This document shows, one piece after another, positions 49,731 through 58,996 of a stretch of DNA of 64,000 bases. This DNA is from Butyricimonas faecihominis (GTDB lineage: Bacteria > Bacteroidota > Bacteroidia > Bacteroidales > Marinifilaceae). Position numbers and translations under genes: made by a program. The DNA lies in contig NZ_AP028155.1 of the NCBI RefSeq assembly GCF_033096445.1, positions 1,803,880 to 1,867,879 on the forward strand. Reading direction: 5' to 3'. The first letter of the stretch is position 1; each line of letters begins with the position of its first letter. The notes beneath the pieces are model-generated. The model saw nothing but the letters and a program-made list of their open reading frames with translations, searched no databases and was not told the DNA's origin.

Positions 49731-49811
49731 GAATTTAAAATTTAAAGTTTAGAATTTAGAATGGGAATGCGCAGGGAAATCTAAAATCTAAAATTAAAAA
49801 TCTAAAATTGA
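49731..49811. repeat. Heptameric A/T-rich repeat tract
   Basis: Two stretches of AATTTAA/AATCTAA-type 7-mers, split by a G/C-richer 20 bp, occupy the gap between the HdrC- and HdrB-like genes and end 3 bp before the ATG. Confidence 0.55.
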
Positions 49812-49814
49812 AAG

Positions 49815-50891
49815 ATGAATTTAGAGGGTAAACAACAGATATGGAAGGATTATCAGAAAGAGATAGCCGATGATCACTATTTTTACGCGAGAAGTTGTAT
49901 TCGCCAGACTTTCTTCCCGGGTTCGGAATGGGCTTACTTGGATATTATGAAGAATAAACTGGCGAAAGATGTTATTGATGATCCGCGACACACGACTTGC
50001 ACCGGGATCGGTTATCATTCGGACATCGTTCCGGCAGAAACAATCATGACAGTAGTCGCCCGTCATTTTGCCCTCATGACCGAGGCCGGGTACGAAAACA
50101 TGACACCCTCCTGTATCACATCTTTCGGCATTTATACCGAGATATTGGAGACATGGCACCACCACCCGGAAGTTGAAGAAAAAATCAGAGAATTCCTTTG
50201 GAAAGCCACCAAACGGGAATTTAAAAAACCTAGAAATCTTGCTCACACATCAGACATAATCTATAAGTTCAGAAACGAGATCGCTGCCCAGGCAAAATAC
50301 AAGCTGGTGGACGTTCACACGGGAAGACCTCTCCGGGGAGTGGATCACATCGGGTGTCATTACTCGAAAATGTTCCCCACGAAAGGAATTGGTGGAGCCG
50401 AATTTCCGGCCGTATTATCCGGTATGATTTATGCCTGGGGCGGCGATGTAATCGATTACCCAGAAAGAAGACATTGTTGCGGTTTCGGTTTTCGCCAGTA
50501 TCTCGTGATGGCCAACCGGGGATATTCCGTGGCCAACTCGAAAAAGAAATTTGAATCCATGCAACCTTACGAACCCGACTTTATCGTGGCAAACTGTCCG
50601 GGGTGCGCCATGTTCATGGATAAATGGCAATACACGATCAGCGAGATGGAAGGAACCACCTACGGGCAGGACGGCTACGGTATCCCCGTGTTGACCTACG
50701 AGGAACTCACGGCACTCGTTTTGGGGTATGACCCGTGGGAAATCGGGTTGCAGATGCACCAGGTTTCCGTGGAACCCTTGCTGGACAAAATGGGCATCCC
50801 GTACGATCCGGAAGCGAAATTCAAAAACATCCGGGGAGAAGACATCGGGGTTCCCAAATGCCCCACGTACCTAAGAGTGTCAAAATTATAA
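49815..50891 (+). CDS. Heterodisulfide reductase subunit B-like CCG-domain protein
   Basis: This 358-residue protein belongs to the CCG (cysteine-rich) domain family of HdrB. The C-terminal CCG set is intact: DHIGCHYSKMFP (about 178), RRHCCGFGFRQ (about 221) and NCPGCAMFMDKW (about 260). The N-terminal set is reduced: Cys28, then TTCTG (Cys62-Thr63 where a Cys-Cys pair is expected) and a single Cys in TPSCITSF. At least one of the two noncubane clusters of methanogen HdrB is therefore probably absent. It lies between the HdrC- and HdrA-like genes. Confidence 0.78.
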   Translation: MNLEGKQQIWKDYQKEIADDHYFYARSCIRQTFFPGSEWAYLDIMKNKLAKDVIDDPRHTTCTGIGYHSDIVPAETIMTVVARHFALMTEAGYENMTPSCITSFGIYTEILETWHHHPEVEEKIREFLWKATKREFKKPRNLAHTSDIIYKFRNEIAAQAKYKLVDVHTGRPLRGVDHIGCHYSKMFPTKGIGGAEFPAVLSGMIYAWGGDVIDYPERRHCCGFGFRQYLVMANRGYSVANSKKKFESMQPYEPDFIVANCPGCAMFMDKWQYTISEMEGTTYGQDGYGIPVLTYEELTALVLGYDPWEIGLQMHQVSVEPLLDKMGIPYDPEAKFKNIRGEDIGVPKCPTYLRVSKL

Positions 50892-50930
50892 TGTTAAACC
50901 ACAAAATTGGAAAAAGAACCATGAAGTCAT

Positions 50931-50963
50931 TCATTTTCAACTTTCAATTTTCAATTTTCAATT
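50931..50963. repeat. Heptameric TTCAATT repeat tract
   Basis: Units TTTTCAA, CTTTCAA, TTTTCAA, TTTTCAA and TTAATAT immediately precede the HdrA-like start at 50969. Confidence 0.55.
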
Positions 50964-50968
50964 AATAT

Positions 50969-52000
50969 ATGGCAAAAGTCATCATCATCGGAGGAGGTCC
51001 GGCAGGCTGCGAAGCCGCACATCAACTGGCAAGTCAAGGAATCGACGTGGAATTAGTCGAGAAAAACAACGAAACCGGCGGTAACTTGAACAATTGGTAC
51101 CAATTGTTTCCTGACCGGAAATCCGCCAAGGATCTGAACGACATATTAAAACAAAACCTGAATCACCCGAAGATTCGGTTACATCTAGGCATGGAACCCC
51201 GGAAAATCGAGAAGAACAAAGAGGGTAGATTTCTTGTACCTCTCAGCGACGGCAGCTTGCTTGAAGGTGACACCCTATTGGTTTCCACTGGCTTCAAACT
51301 TTTCGATGCCCGCCGGAAAGAAGAGTACGGCTACGGGATATATGAAAACGTGATCACTTCCGTGGAACTGGAGAATATGTTCTACAACCACTCGATCAGA
51401 ATGGCAAACGGGAATACCCCCAAACGCATCGGGATCATCCATTGCGTGGGTTCCCGTGACGAAAAGGTATGCAACTACCATTGCTCCAAACTCTGTTGTA
51501 TCACCGGGGTAAAGCAAGCCATTGAACTTCGGGAACTATTACCCGACACGGAAATCTTCTGTTTCTACATGGATATGCGTATGTTCGGACCGGGTTACGA
51601 GGAAATGTACCGGGATGCCCAGGAAAAATACAATATCAAATTCGTGCGGGGCAGATTGTCCGAGGCCGCAGAAAACATGAACAAGCAATTACAGATCAAG
51701 GTGGAAGACACGCTTGTCGGGAAACCCTTGCGCATGACGCTTGACATGATGATCCTATTGGTCGGTATGGAATCCTCGGAAGGTAGTCGCCAGATGGCAG
51801 ACACGCTAGGCTTGAACTTGGCTCCCAATGGTTTCATCAAATCCCAAGACCCGCACTATCGCAACAACAACACGAATGTCGAAGGTGTTTTCGTGGCCGG
51901 ATGCGGAAGTGCCCCGATGAACCTGACCGACACGCTGGCCGATGCCCGTTCGGCAGCCATGAATATTATGGAATACGTGAAACTTAAAAAGATTTTGTGA
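50969..52000 (+). CDS. Heterodisulfide reductase subunit A-like flavoprotein (short form)
   Basis: This 343-residue FAD/NAD-type oxidoreductase has VIIIGGGPAGCEAAHQLASQ at the N-terminus, an HCVGSRDEKVCNYHCSKLCC stretch (about 152-171) that matches the HdrA-specific cysteine motif, and a final GVFVAGCGSAPMNLTDTLAD FAD-binding end. It lacks the extra ferredoxin domains of full HdrA, so iron-sulfur clusters must come from the partner proteins. FAD probably divides or relays electrons to the HdrB/HdrC pair. Confidence 0.8.
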   Translation: MAKVIIIGGGPAGCEAAHQLASQGIDVELVEKNNETGGNLNNWYQLFPDRKSAKDLNDILKQNLNHPKIRLHLGMEPRKIEKNKEGRFLVPLSDGSLLEGDTLLVSTGFKLFDARRKEEYGYGIYENVITSVELENMFYNHSIRMANGNTPKRIGIIHCVGSRDEKVCNYHCSKLCCITGVKQAIELRELLPDTEIFCFYMDMRMFGPGYEEMYRDAQEKYNIKFVRGRLSEAAENMNKQLQIKVEDTLVGKPLRMTLDMMILLVGMESSEGSRQMADTLGLNLAPNGFIKSQDPHYRNNNTNVEGVFVAGCGSAPMNLTDTLADARSAAMNIMEYVKLKKIL

Positions 52001-52107
52001 TTGTCGATTCCAGGATTCAGTGATTAAAAAGAGCGTTGGATAGAGGGGAAAAATCAATGAATCGGAAATCACTAAATCAAGAAATTAATAGGATTTAAAA
52101 TTAAGAG

Positions 52108-52449
52108 ATGATCAATTTTTGGGGTTATAGCATATCGGAAACACGGAGTATCAATTATGATACGAACGACAAATCCATGACGGAACATATCGCACGTGTC
52201 GTTCCCAGCAGCAAATTATGTATTGGCTGTGGCGGATGCACGGCAGGATGCACGGCAGGGAATCTCACGGACTTTAACATCCGGAAGATACAGATGCTCA
52301 TGAAGCGAGGCGAAAATAAAGAGGCGAAAGAGCAATTACAGAAATGTATGTTGTGCGGAAAATGCATGCTGGTCTGCCCAAGAGGCGTGGAAACCCGAAA
52401 GATGATTTTAGAAATGCTCAACTATATAAAAACAAAATTGAAAAGCTGA
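52108..52449 (+). CDS. Small 2x[4Fe-4S] ferredoxin-like protein
   Basis: This 113-residue protein has two cluster motifs, CIGCGGCTAGCTAG (about 38-51) and CMLCGKCMLVCPRG (about 77-90), joined by a helical linker as in HdrC. It is a second HdrC-type relay in the operon, placed next to the membrane subunit whose own ferredoxin domain it could feed. It ends 11 bp before that gene's start codon. Confidence 0.8.
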   Translation: MINFWGYSISETRSINYDTNDKSMTEHIARVVPSSKLCIGCGGCTAGCTAGNLTDFNIRKIQMLMKRGENKEAKEQLQKCMLCGKCMLVCPRGVETRKMILEMLNYIKTKLKS

Positions 52450-52460
52450 AACCAATTATT

Positions 52461-54251
52461 ATGCAGCAATACGAATACACGAACAAAATATATTACGATC
52501 ACTTTGTCCTGCCGTTCACGATCGGACTGGTCGTGCTACTGGGATACTTGTGCGTGAAATACTACAAGTGGATCAAAAGCTTTCCGAAAGAAGAACGTAA
52601 AAAAATCCGCAAAGGCTTGTTCAGTTTCAAGACCATTCGTTCCGGTTGGGAAATCTTCCGGGAAAGCTTGTTGCATCATAATATATTCAAAACGAACCCG
52701 ATGCTGGGATACATGCACATGACCTTTGCTTTCGGATGGTTCTTGTTGATCGTTGTCGGGAAAATCGAATCCATGGTTTACCATACCAGTGCTTTCAACC
52801 CACCTTATTTTGCTATCTTTTTCCGTTATTTCCACCCGGCAAAAGAGACATTCCCGTACAGCGAGTTTTTCGCGTTCTTGATGGACTTGATTCTGACATT
52901 CCTATTAATCGGTATCTTACTGGCTGTCACCAAACGTTTCTGTTCCCGCATTTTCGGTATGAAGAAAACCACGAAACAACGGGCTTACGATTTGCTTATA
53001 TTAACCGTACTTTGGCTTATTTTCCCGGTACGTTTCCTAGCAGAAAGTTTCACTAGCGGTCTGAACGGTGGAGGTAGCTTCCTCACGCATAACGCGGGTG
53101 ACTTTTTCAGCGGATTTCTACCCTTAGAAAGTTTATCTTATCCTGCTTGGTGGCTTTACTCCTCCTTGCTTGGACTATTCTTCCTACTATTACCATTTTC
53201 CCGGTACATGCATATCCCGACTGAAATGGTCTATATCTTCCTAAAAAACTGGGGAGTAAAACAAGGTAAAGAATATAACGGATTCAGTGAAATACAGGTC
53301 AATTCCTGTTCCCGTTGCGGAATATGTATCAACACTTGTCAATTAAACACGTCCTGTAATATAAATGACACGCAACCCGTCTATTTTCTCCGTCGCCTGC
53401 GTAATCGAGAGGAATATGCCCAACAAGCGGAAGACTGCCTGATGTGCGGACGTTGCGAGAATTCATGTCCCGTGGGCATTAACCTGAATGCCATCCGCCA
53501 AAGCAAAAGACCGGATATATTAAGAGTTACAAAAGACACGTATGCTTATGTTCCCCAACCGAAAGTGAAACCCGCTAAAGTCGCTTACTTTGCCGGATGT
53601 ATGAGTCATCTTACCCCGGGCATTATAAAATCCATGCAACAGATTTTCGAAAAGGCAAAAGCGAACTACACGTTCATTGATGAACAAGCCGGAGTTTGTT
53701 GCGGGCGTCCGTTAGCTCTTTCCGGGAACTGGAAAGCGGCGCAAGTGGTCATGGATAAAAACCTACAAATGATTGATGCCTCACAGGCCGATATATTGGT
53801 TACCTCCTGCCCGATCTGTTACAAAACTTTCAAGGAGGATTACCTGTTGAATATAAAAGTCATGCACCACACGGAATATATCGACATGCTGATTCAGGAA
53901 GGGCAATTAAAGGTCAACGCCCTTGATCTGAAGACCGTGTTCCATAACCCGTGTGAACTGGGAAGAGGCTGCGGTGTCGTTGACGCCCCCGAAAGCGTAT
54001 TGAAACAAGTAAGTCAGAAAATCTCGACAGCCTATGACGGGAAGAAATCACTCTGTTGCGGGGGTAGCTTGGCAAATACGGCCATTGATTCCACGCAAAA
54101 AACGAAAATTAGTAGTGATACCGTGAAAGCATATGCGGCATACCAGCCGGATGTTATTGTCACGGCCTGTCCGCTATGTAAAAAAACATTGGGTAAAACC
54201 TCACCGGAAATCCCGGTAAAAGATATTGCAGAACTGGTTGCAGAAGCCTAA
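52461..54251 (+). CDS. Membrane-bound HdrD/DsrMK-like iron-sulfur oxidoreductase
   Basis: This protein of about 596 residues starts at ATG 52461 (MQQYEYTNKIYYDHF). The first 260 residues have five transmembrane helices with His in MLGYMHMTFAFGW and PFSRYMHIPTE, suggesting a haem-b quinone module like NarI/DsrM. Then come two 4Fe-4S motifs (CSRCGICINTC, CLMCGRCENSCPVG) and two CCG domains (AGCMSH..VCCGRP..CPICYK and NPCELG..LCCGGS..CPLCKK), as in HdrD/DsrK. It should pass electrons between menaquinone and the soluble Hdr-like subunits. An earlier in-frame start at 52344 would overlap the ferredoxin gene and is rejected. Confidence 0.82.
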   Translation: MQQYEYTNKIYYDHFVLPFTIGLVVLLGYLCVKYYKWIKSFPKEERKKIRKGLFSFKTIRSGWEIFRESLLHHNIFKTNPMLGYMHMTFAFGWFLLIVVGKIESMVYHTSAFNPPYFAIFFRYFHPAKETFPYSEFFAFLMDLILTFLLIGILLAVTKRFCSRIFGMKKTTKQRAYDLLILTVLWLIFPVRFLAESFTSGLNGGGSFLTHNAGDFFSGFLPLESLSYPAWWLYSSLLGLFFLLLPFSRYMHIPTEMVYIFLKNWGVKQGKEYNGFSEIQVNSCSRCGICINTCQLNTSCNINDTQPVYFLRRLRNREEYAQQAEDCLMCGRCENSCPVGINLNAIRQSKRPDILRVTKDTYAYVPQPKVKPAKVAYFAGCMSHLTPGIIKSMQQIFEKAKANYTFIDEQAGVCCGRPLALSGNWKAAQVVMDKNLQMIDASQADILVTSCPICYKTFKEDYLLNIKVMHHTEYIDMLIQEGQLKVNALDLKTVFHNPCELGRGCGVVDAPESVLKQVSQKISTAYDGKKSLCCGGSLANTAIDSTQKTKISSDTVKAYAAYQPDVIVTACPLCKKTLGKTSPEIPVKDIAELVAEA

Positions 54252-54297
54252 AATAAAAACGGGATTCACTATTTTTATGTGAATCCCGTTTTTATTT
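54251..54297. terminator. Bidirectional terminator between Hdr-like operon and pdxA
   Basis: A perfect 19-bp stem (54251-54269 / 54279-54297) beginning AAATAAAAACGGG, with a 9-nt loop and A/T tails on both sides, between convergent genes. Confidence 0.88.
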
Positions 54298-54314
54298 CTC
54301 GACTAAAGAAAAAC

Positions 54315-55415
54315 TTAATCTTCAAGTTCCGCTCTTACTCCCTCAATCTGTTCCACGTTCAAATCGCTCTCATTACTATTTGTGGCAATGTCATAATGTG
54401 GAAGCGGGTTTTTCTGTAACTCGATATTTTGTTCACGATGCACGCAAACATCCATCGCCAAATAAAGAGCATTACGAAGTCCTTGTTCATCACCCAGATT
54501 CTGACCTACAATATCATAATGAGGATCTGTTAAAGACATCGAACAAATCACAGGTAACCCGGCAATATAACAAGCGGCACTTTCTTCGTCCACGGACTTA
54601 AATGCCACAACCCCCTGATCGTAATACATGGCGAGAACAGCGTCAAATTTCTCGTACATTCTCTCCGAGAAGAAACGTTCGGCAGAGAATGGGCCAATGG
54701 CCATAATTCCCTCTTCTCTAGCTCGCTCAATCGCCGGAATAATAACATTCACTTCTTCATCTCCATTCTGACCGCAATTTACCTGTGGGTTTAGCCCCAG
54801 AACAGCAATCTTTGGTTTCAAAATAGTAAAATCCTGACGCAAAGTATCATCCAGCAAGGTTAATTTCTTGAAGATATTCTTTTGTGTAACTTGATGTGGC
54901 ACATCTCGTAATTTAACCTGTTCGGTCACGAAACCCATCTTTATCTTTTCGCTCACCAAGATGGACATAATATCCGTGGTATTATAACGCTTACCCAAAT
55001 ATTCCACCAAAGACCCGGCCTCTTCCGTGAAGAACGCATTCGGTCCCTGAGGAGCCAGCGTCAACACATCAATCTCGTCCCGATCCAATTGATCCAAGGC
55101 ATATTTCAAAGCAACCATAGTAGCCTGATCCGATTCGGGAGTCTCTTTTCCAAGATCAACCTTCACGTTATCATCCACGCAATTGATGATATTGGATCGT
55201 TTCCCGTTGGCCTCACCCGGCTCACGAATCGTGTTTAAACTGAAGTTCTCAATATTTAATACCTTCCGGTAGTAGGCGGCCACTTTAGGCGACCCGTATA
55301 GGATAGGAACACACAACTCACAAATCCGATTCTCTGCCAACAATTTTATGATCAACTCATAAGATATTCCGTTTACATCCCCGTGCGTGATTCCTACATT
55401 TAATCTGTTTTCCAT
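54315..55415 (-). CDS. pdxA: 4-hydroxythreonine-4-phosphate dehydrogenase
   Basis: This 366-residue protein starts NRLNVGITHGDVNGISYELI (PdxA glycine loop) and has the metal-site motifs LRDVPHQVT (His), LGLNPQVNCGQNGDEE and DQGVVAFKSVD. It oxidises 4-phosphohydroxythreonine in pyridoxal phosphate synthesis. It is about 35 residues longer than E. coli PdxA because of an insertion in the middle and a C-terminal extension ending VEQIEGVRAELED. It is transcribed alone. Confidence 0.9.
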   Translation of the reverse strand: MENRLNVGITHGDVNGISYELIIKLLAENRICELCVPILYGSPKVAAYYRKVLNIENFSLNTIREPGEANGKRSNIINCVDDNVKVDLGKETPESDQATMVALKYALDQLDRDEIDVLTLAPQGPNAFFTEEAGSLVEYLGKRYNTTDIMSILVSEKIKMGFVTEQVKLRDVPHQVTQKNIFKKLTLLDDTLRQDFTILKPKIAVLGLNPQVNCGQNGDEEVNVIIPAIERAREEGIMAIGPFSAERFFSERMYEKFDAVLAMYYDQGVVAFKSVDEESAACYIAGLPVICSMSLTDPHYDIVGQNLGDEQGLRNALYLAMDVCVHREQNIELQKNPLPHYDIATNSNESDLNVEQIEGVRAELED

Positions 55416-55437
55416 GTTTTAAACCATTTCGTTTGCA

Positions 55438-55445
55438 CAAAGATA
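55438..55445 (-). promoter_or_regulatory. Promoter -7 box of pdxA
   Basis: Minus-strand TATCTTTG, 23 bp ahead of the pdxA start. Confidence 0.55.
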
Positions 55446-55472
55446 ATGAAAAAGTCGATATTTATCGATAAA

Positions 55473-55495
55473 AAAAGAGGGCATTGCCCTCTTTT
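55473..55495 (-). terminator. Terminator of pnp
   Basis: AAAAGAGGGC / GCCCTCTTTT with a 3-nt loop and T6 on the minus strand, directly after the pnp stop. Confidence 0.85.
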
Positions 55496-55498
55496 ACT

Positions 55499-57745
55499 CT
55501 ATTCTTGATTTTCTTTTCTTTCCGGTCTAGGACCTCTGTCCCGATGGGGACGATCTCCCCGATCTTGTCTAGGTCCGCGATCTTGACGTTCGCCTCTATC
55601 TTGGCGCTCGCCGCGATTTTGACGATCGTTTTGCTCCATACCTTCCGGTTTAGGCAACAACACCTTACGGGAAAGTTTGAATTTTCCGGTTTTCGGATCA
55701 ATATCGATCAATTTCACACGTACCCGATCTCCCTCTTTCAATACATCCTCCACTTTCTCTACGCGTTTGTGATCGATCTCGGACACGTGCAACAAACCGT
55801 CTTTACCCGGCAAGAACTCCACGAAAGCACCGAAAGCGGTGATTGTCTTTACAACTCCCTCGTAAATCTCTCCGACTTCAGGTTTGCAAGCAATAGCCTT
55901 GATGCGGGCAACGGCAATCTCGATAGATTCTGCATTGGTGGCAGCAATATCCACGATACCCTGATTACCCACTTCTTCAATAACGATAACCGCTCCGGAT
56001 TTCTCCTGAATATCCTGAATAATCTTTCCTCCGGGGCCAATGATCGCTCCGATCTGATCCTTATCCACCGTAAGCGTAACCATACGCGGCGCGTGCGGTT
56101 TCAAGTCAGGACGAGGTTCAGGTAAGGTTTCCTTAATAATATTCATGATGTGTAAACGACCTCTCCGGGCTTGATCCAGAGCTTTCTCCAGAATCTCGTA
56201 AGGAAGACCGTCTACTTTAATATCCATCTGGGTGGCGGTGATACCGTCTACCGTTCCGGTTACCTTGAAGTCCATATCTCCCAAGTGATCCTCGTCACCC
56301 AAGATGTCAGACAACACGGCATATTTCTCGTTATCGGTGATCAATCCCATAGCGATACCCGTTACCGGTTTCTTGATCGGAATACCGGCATCCATCAATG
56401 CCAAAGTTCCGGCGCATACCGTTGCCATGGAAGATGAACCGTTAGATTCCAAAATATCAGAAACAACACGTACCGTGTAAGGATAGTTGTCCGGCAACAT
56501 ACGTTTCAACGCACGATGAGCCAAATTACCATGTCCCACTTCACGACGCCCCACACCACGACTAGCTTTCGCCTCTCCCGTTGAGAACGGCGGGAAGTTA
56601 TAGTGCAACAAGAATTTTTCTTTTCCTTGTTCAGTAGCCTCATCTATAATCTTTTCATCCAGCTTGGTTCCTAAAGTTACCGTGGACAAAGACTGCGTTT
56701 CACCGCGGGTAAAGATAGAAGAACCATGAGGTCCCGGAAGAGGTCCGGCCTCACACCAGATCGGGCGAATCTGTTCGGTCGTACGTCCATCCAGACGTAA
56801 CCCCTCATCCAAAATCATTCTCCGTACAGCCTCTTTCTCCACGTCATGATAATAACGGGAAACCATATTCTTCTTCGCCTCCCTCTCTTCTTCCGGAAGT
56901 GATTCCAGATACTCTTCTTTCACCTCGGTAAATAACTTTTCGCGTAAATGCTTGTCGGCATTACATTGACGGGCAACGGCATACGCTTTATCGTAGCATT
57001 TAGCCCAGATGTCTTTACGCAACTCTTCATCATTCACTTCATGACAATAAGCCCGTTTTTCTTTATTCACGGCTTTTGCCAATTCCATTTGAACCAAACA
57101 ATGATCTTTAATAGCTTCATGAGCAAATTTAATAGCGTCGAGCATTTCTTTCTCGGAAACCTCGTTCATCTCACCCTCAACCATCATGATATTCTCGTAG
57201 GTTGCAGCAACCATAATATCCAAATCGGCAGTTGCCAACTCGCTCTTCGTCGGGTTAATCATCAACTCCCCGTTTACACGAGCTACACGTACCTCGGAAA
57301 TAGGACCGTGGAAAGGAATATCACTCACGGCAATAGCTGCAGAGGCAGCCAATCCGGCCAAACAATCCGGCATAGACTCTTCATCAGCCGAGTACAACGT
57401 TACCTGCACGAAAGTTTCCGCATGATAATCATCCGGGAACAAAGGTCTCAGAGCCCGGTCAATCAGACGGGATACCAAAATCTCGTAATCGGAAGCTCTT
57501 CCCTCTCTACGGGTGAAACCACCGGGGAAACGTCCTACCGCTGAAAATTTTTCTTTATAATCTACCGACAAAGGCATGAAGTCCACGTCCGGACCTGCCT
57601 CTTGCGCGGAACAAACCGTAGCCAACAACATCGTGTTGCCCATTTTCAGCATGACAGCACCGTCCGCTTGTTTGGCTAATTTTCCGGTTTCCAATGTTAT
57701 TACCCGACCATCTTTCAGGGTAATGCTTTTTTCAATAATGTTCAT
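55499..57745 (-). CDS. pnp: Polyribonucleotide nucleotidyltransferase (PNPase)
   Basis: This 748-residue phosphorolytic 3'-5' exoribonuclease has two RNase PH domains with an alpha-helical linker. It carries [37 protein letters not shown] and [17 protein letters not shown] (catalytic Asp residues), then a KH domain ([16 protein letters not shown], about 568-583) and an S1 domain ([12 protein letters not shown], about 655). After the S1 domain a tail of about 40 residues consists of RQDRG/RGER repeats, an extension not present in E. coli PNPase and probably RNA-binding. It lies downstream of rpsO, the classic rpsO-pnp order. Confidence 0.95.
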   Translation of the reverse strand: MNIIEKSITLKDGRVITLETGKLAKQADGAVMLKMGNTMLLATVCSAQEAGPDVDFMPLSVDYKEKFSAVGRFPGGFTRREGRASDYEILVSRLIDRALRPLFPDDYHAETFVQVTLYSADEESMPDCLAGLAASAAIAVSDIPFHGPISEVRVARVNGELMINPTKSELATADLDIMVAATYENIMMVEGEMNEVSEKEMLDAIKFAHEAIKDHCLVQMELAKAVNKEKRAYCHEVNDEELRKDIWAKCYDKAYAVARQCNADKHLREKLFTEVKEEYLESLPEEEREAKKNMVSRYYHDVEKEAVRRMILDEGLRLDGRTTEQIRPIWCEAGPLPGPHGSSIFTRGETQSLSTVTLGTKLDEKIIDEATEQGKEKFLLHYNFPPFSTGEAKASRGVGRREVGHGNLAHRALKRMLPDNYPYTVRVVSDILESNGSSSMATVCAGTLALMDAGIPIKKPVTGIAMGLITDNEKYAVLSDILGDEDHLGDMDFKVTGTVDGITATQMDIKVDGLPYEILEKALDQARRGRLHIMNIIKETLPEPRPDLKPHAPRMVTLTVDKDQIGAIIGPGGKIIQDIQEKSGAVIVIEEVGNQGIVDIAATNAESIEIAVARIKAIACKPEVGEIYEGVVKTITAFGAFVEFLPGKDGLLHVSEIDHKRVEKVEDVLKEGDRVRVKLIDIDPKTGKFKLSRKVLLPKPEGMEQNDRQNRGERQDRGERQDRGPRQDRGDRPHRDRGPRPERKENQE

Positions 57746-57760
57746 AGAAATAATAAAACT

Positions 57761-57783
57761 GTTAAAATACTAAACATTTTAAC
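57761..57783 (-). promoter_or_regulatory. Hairpin in the pnp 5' leader
   Basis: GTTAAAAT-N7-ATTTTAAC, an A/T-rich 8-bp stem 15 bp before the pnp start. It could matter for PNPase autoregulation, which in E. coli uses a leader stem-loop; this link is only an analogy. Confidence 0.35.
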
Positions 57784-57828
57784 GGAATTCTTTTTAGATA
57801 AAAGGAGGAGGAGGGGAGGATTAAAAGT

Positions 57829-57857
57829 AAAACGACCCGGACGACCCGGGTCGTTTT
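57829..57857 (-). terminator. Terminator after rpsO
   Basis: A 12-bp perfect stem AAAACGACCCGG / CCGGGTCGTTTT with a 5-nt loop, beginning 7 bp past the rpsO stop. It separates rpsO from pnp or attenuates read-through. Confidence 0.75.
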
Positions 57858-57864
57858 TATGTAA

Positions 57865-58134
57865 TTATTTACGTAAATTCAATGCTTTAACGATAGCACG
57901 ATATCTATCGATATCTCTCTTCTTCATGTAATCAAGCAACGCTCTACGTTTTCCAACCAATTTAATCAAAGATCTTTGAGTAGCGAAATCTTTGTGGTTT
58001 TTCTTTAAATGCTCAGTTAAATGAGCGATACGGTAGGAAAATAAAGCTACTTGTGACTCAACAGAGCCGGTATCTTTATTAGACTTCCCGTACTGTGAAA
58101 AAAGTTCTTCTTTCTTTTCTGATGTCAAATACAT
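57865..58134 (-). CDS. rpsO: 30S ribosomal protein S15
   Basis: This 89-residue protein, MYLTSEKKEELFSQYGKSNK onwards, has the S15 core DTGSVESQVALFSYRIAHLT, KDFATQRSLIKLVGKRRALL and YRAIVKALNLRK. It binds 16S rRNA helices 20-22. The ATG at 58132-58134 gives the exact family length; a longer upstream frame is not used because the promoter box lies 41-48 nt ahead of this ATG. Confidence 0.97.
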   Translation of the reverse strand: MYLTSEKKEELFSQYGKSNKDTGSVESQVALFSYRIAHLTEHLKKNHKDFATQRSLIKLVGKRRALLDYMKKRDIDRYRAIVKALNLRK

Positions 58135-58174
58135 GATGTACAGTCTTTTAGATTTAATATTAATTTTAACGCCG

Positions 58175-58182
58175 CAAAGATA
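58175..58182 (-). promoter_or_regulatory. Promoter -7 box of rpsO
   Basis: Minus-strand TATCTTTG, a perfect box, 41 bp ahead of the S15 start. Confidence 0.6.
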
Positions 58183-58266
58183 CGTTTTATTCCGACATAA
58201 ACCAATCTTTTCCAACCCTTTTTGTATTTTTGTATTCCAATTTTCCACAAACAAAAAGAAATACAG

Positions 58267-58962
58267 ATGAAGATATTTATATATGTAATATTACTTTTCA
58301 TCCCCACGCTATCATTCGCTCAACGAGCCAAGATCGCGTTCGAAAAGACCACGTTCAACATGGGACTCGTGCAGGAAAACGGGGGAAAAGTAACTCACGA
58401 ATTTAAATTTACAAACAAAGGGAAAGCTCCCTTGTTGATAAAATTTATTGAAACCACGTGTGGTTGCACTACTCCCAAATGGAACAGGAAACCCATTCCT
58501 CCCGGAGACAGTAGCGTGATCACCGTCACGTTCAACCCGAAAGATCGCCCCGGCGTGTTCTCGAAAAAGATTATCGTGTACACGAACGCCACTCCCCCGA
58601 ACATCGTATTGCGTTTAGAAGGAGAAGTCATCACGAAATCGGTTGACATCCCGACAACCTACCCCATCGTGGTGGGTAACTTACGTTTCACCACGGACAC
58701 GATCCACTTAAAACAGGCAGAGACGAAACACCAAATCATAAACATGATCAACACGGGTAAAAAGAACATATCGATCCTGTCGATTTTCAAACCCGACTAC
58801 TTAGAAGTGGACTGTACCCCTCTCACGTTGGGCAAGGAAATGATGGGTAATCTCATCATCCGGTATCTCCCGAAACACGCGGACAAGATCAAGCCGGATG
58901 ATTACGTCCTCATCAAAACAGATCAGGGAACGACACACAAGTTCATGATCTCGAACAAGTAA
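58267..58962 (+). CDS. DUF1573 exported protein
   Basis: The protein (231 residues from ATG 58267) starts with a signal peptide, MKIFIYVILLFIPTLSFAQ. The following domain has FEKTTFNMGLVQENGGKVTH, EFKFTNKGKAPLLIKFIETT, CGCTTPKWNRKPIPPGD and TVTFNPKDRPGVFSKKIIVY, the DUF1573 signature (an Ig-like strand pattern with a CGCT turn). A second, more diverged Ig-like domain fills the rest. DUF1573 proteins are abundant in Bacteroidota and their role is unknown. It is divergent to rpsO and 34 bp upstream of mutS2. Confidence 0.85.
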   Translation: MKIFIYVILLFIPTLSFAQRAKIAFEKTTFNMGLVQENGGKVTHEFKFTNKGKAPLLIKFIETTCGCTTPKWNRKPIPPGDSSVITVTFNPKDRPGVFSKKIIVYTNATPPNIVLRLEGEVITKSVDIPTTYPIVVGNLRFTTDTIHLKQAETKHQIINMINTGKKNISILSIFKPDYLEVDCTPLTLGKEMMGNLIIRYLPKHADKIKPDDYVLIKTDQGTTHKFMISNK

Positions 58963-58993
58963 TTTTCAATTTTGTACTTTCAATTTTCAATTC
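58961..58993. repeat. Heptameric TTCAATT repeat tract
   Basis: Units AATTTTC, AATTTTG, TACTTTC, AATTTTC and AATTCAA fill the gap between the DUF1573 gene and mutS2, ending 3 bp before the ATG. Confidence 0.5.
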
Positions 58994-58996
58994 AAT

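Noticed and set aside
52344-52460. N-terminal extension of the membrane Hdr subunit
   Set aside because: It would read through the ferredoxin gene in another frame and place a charged segment before the first membrane helix; ATG 52461 fits better.
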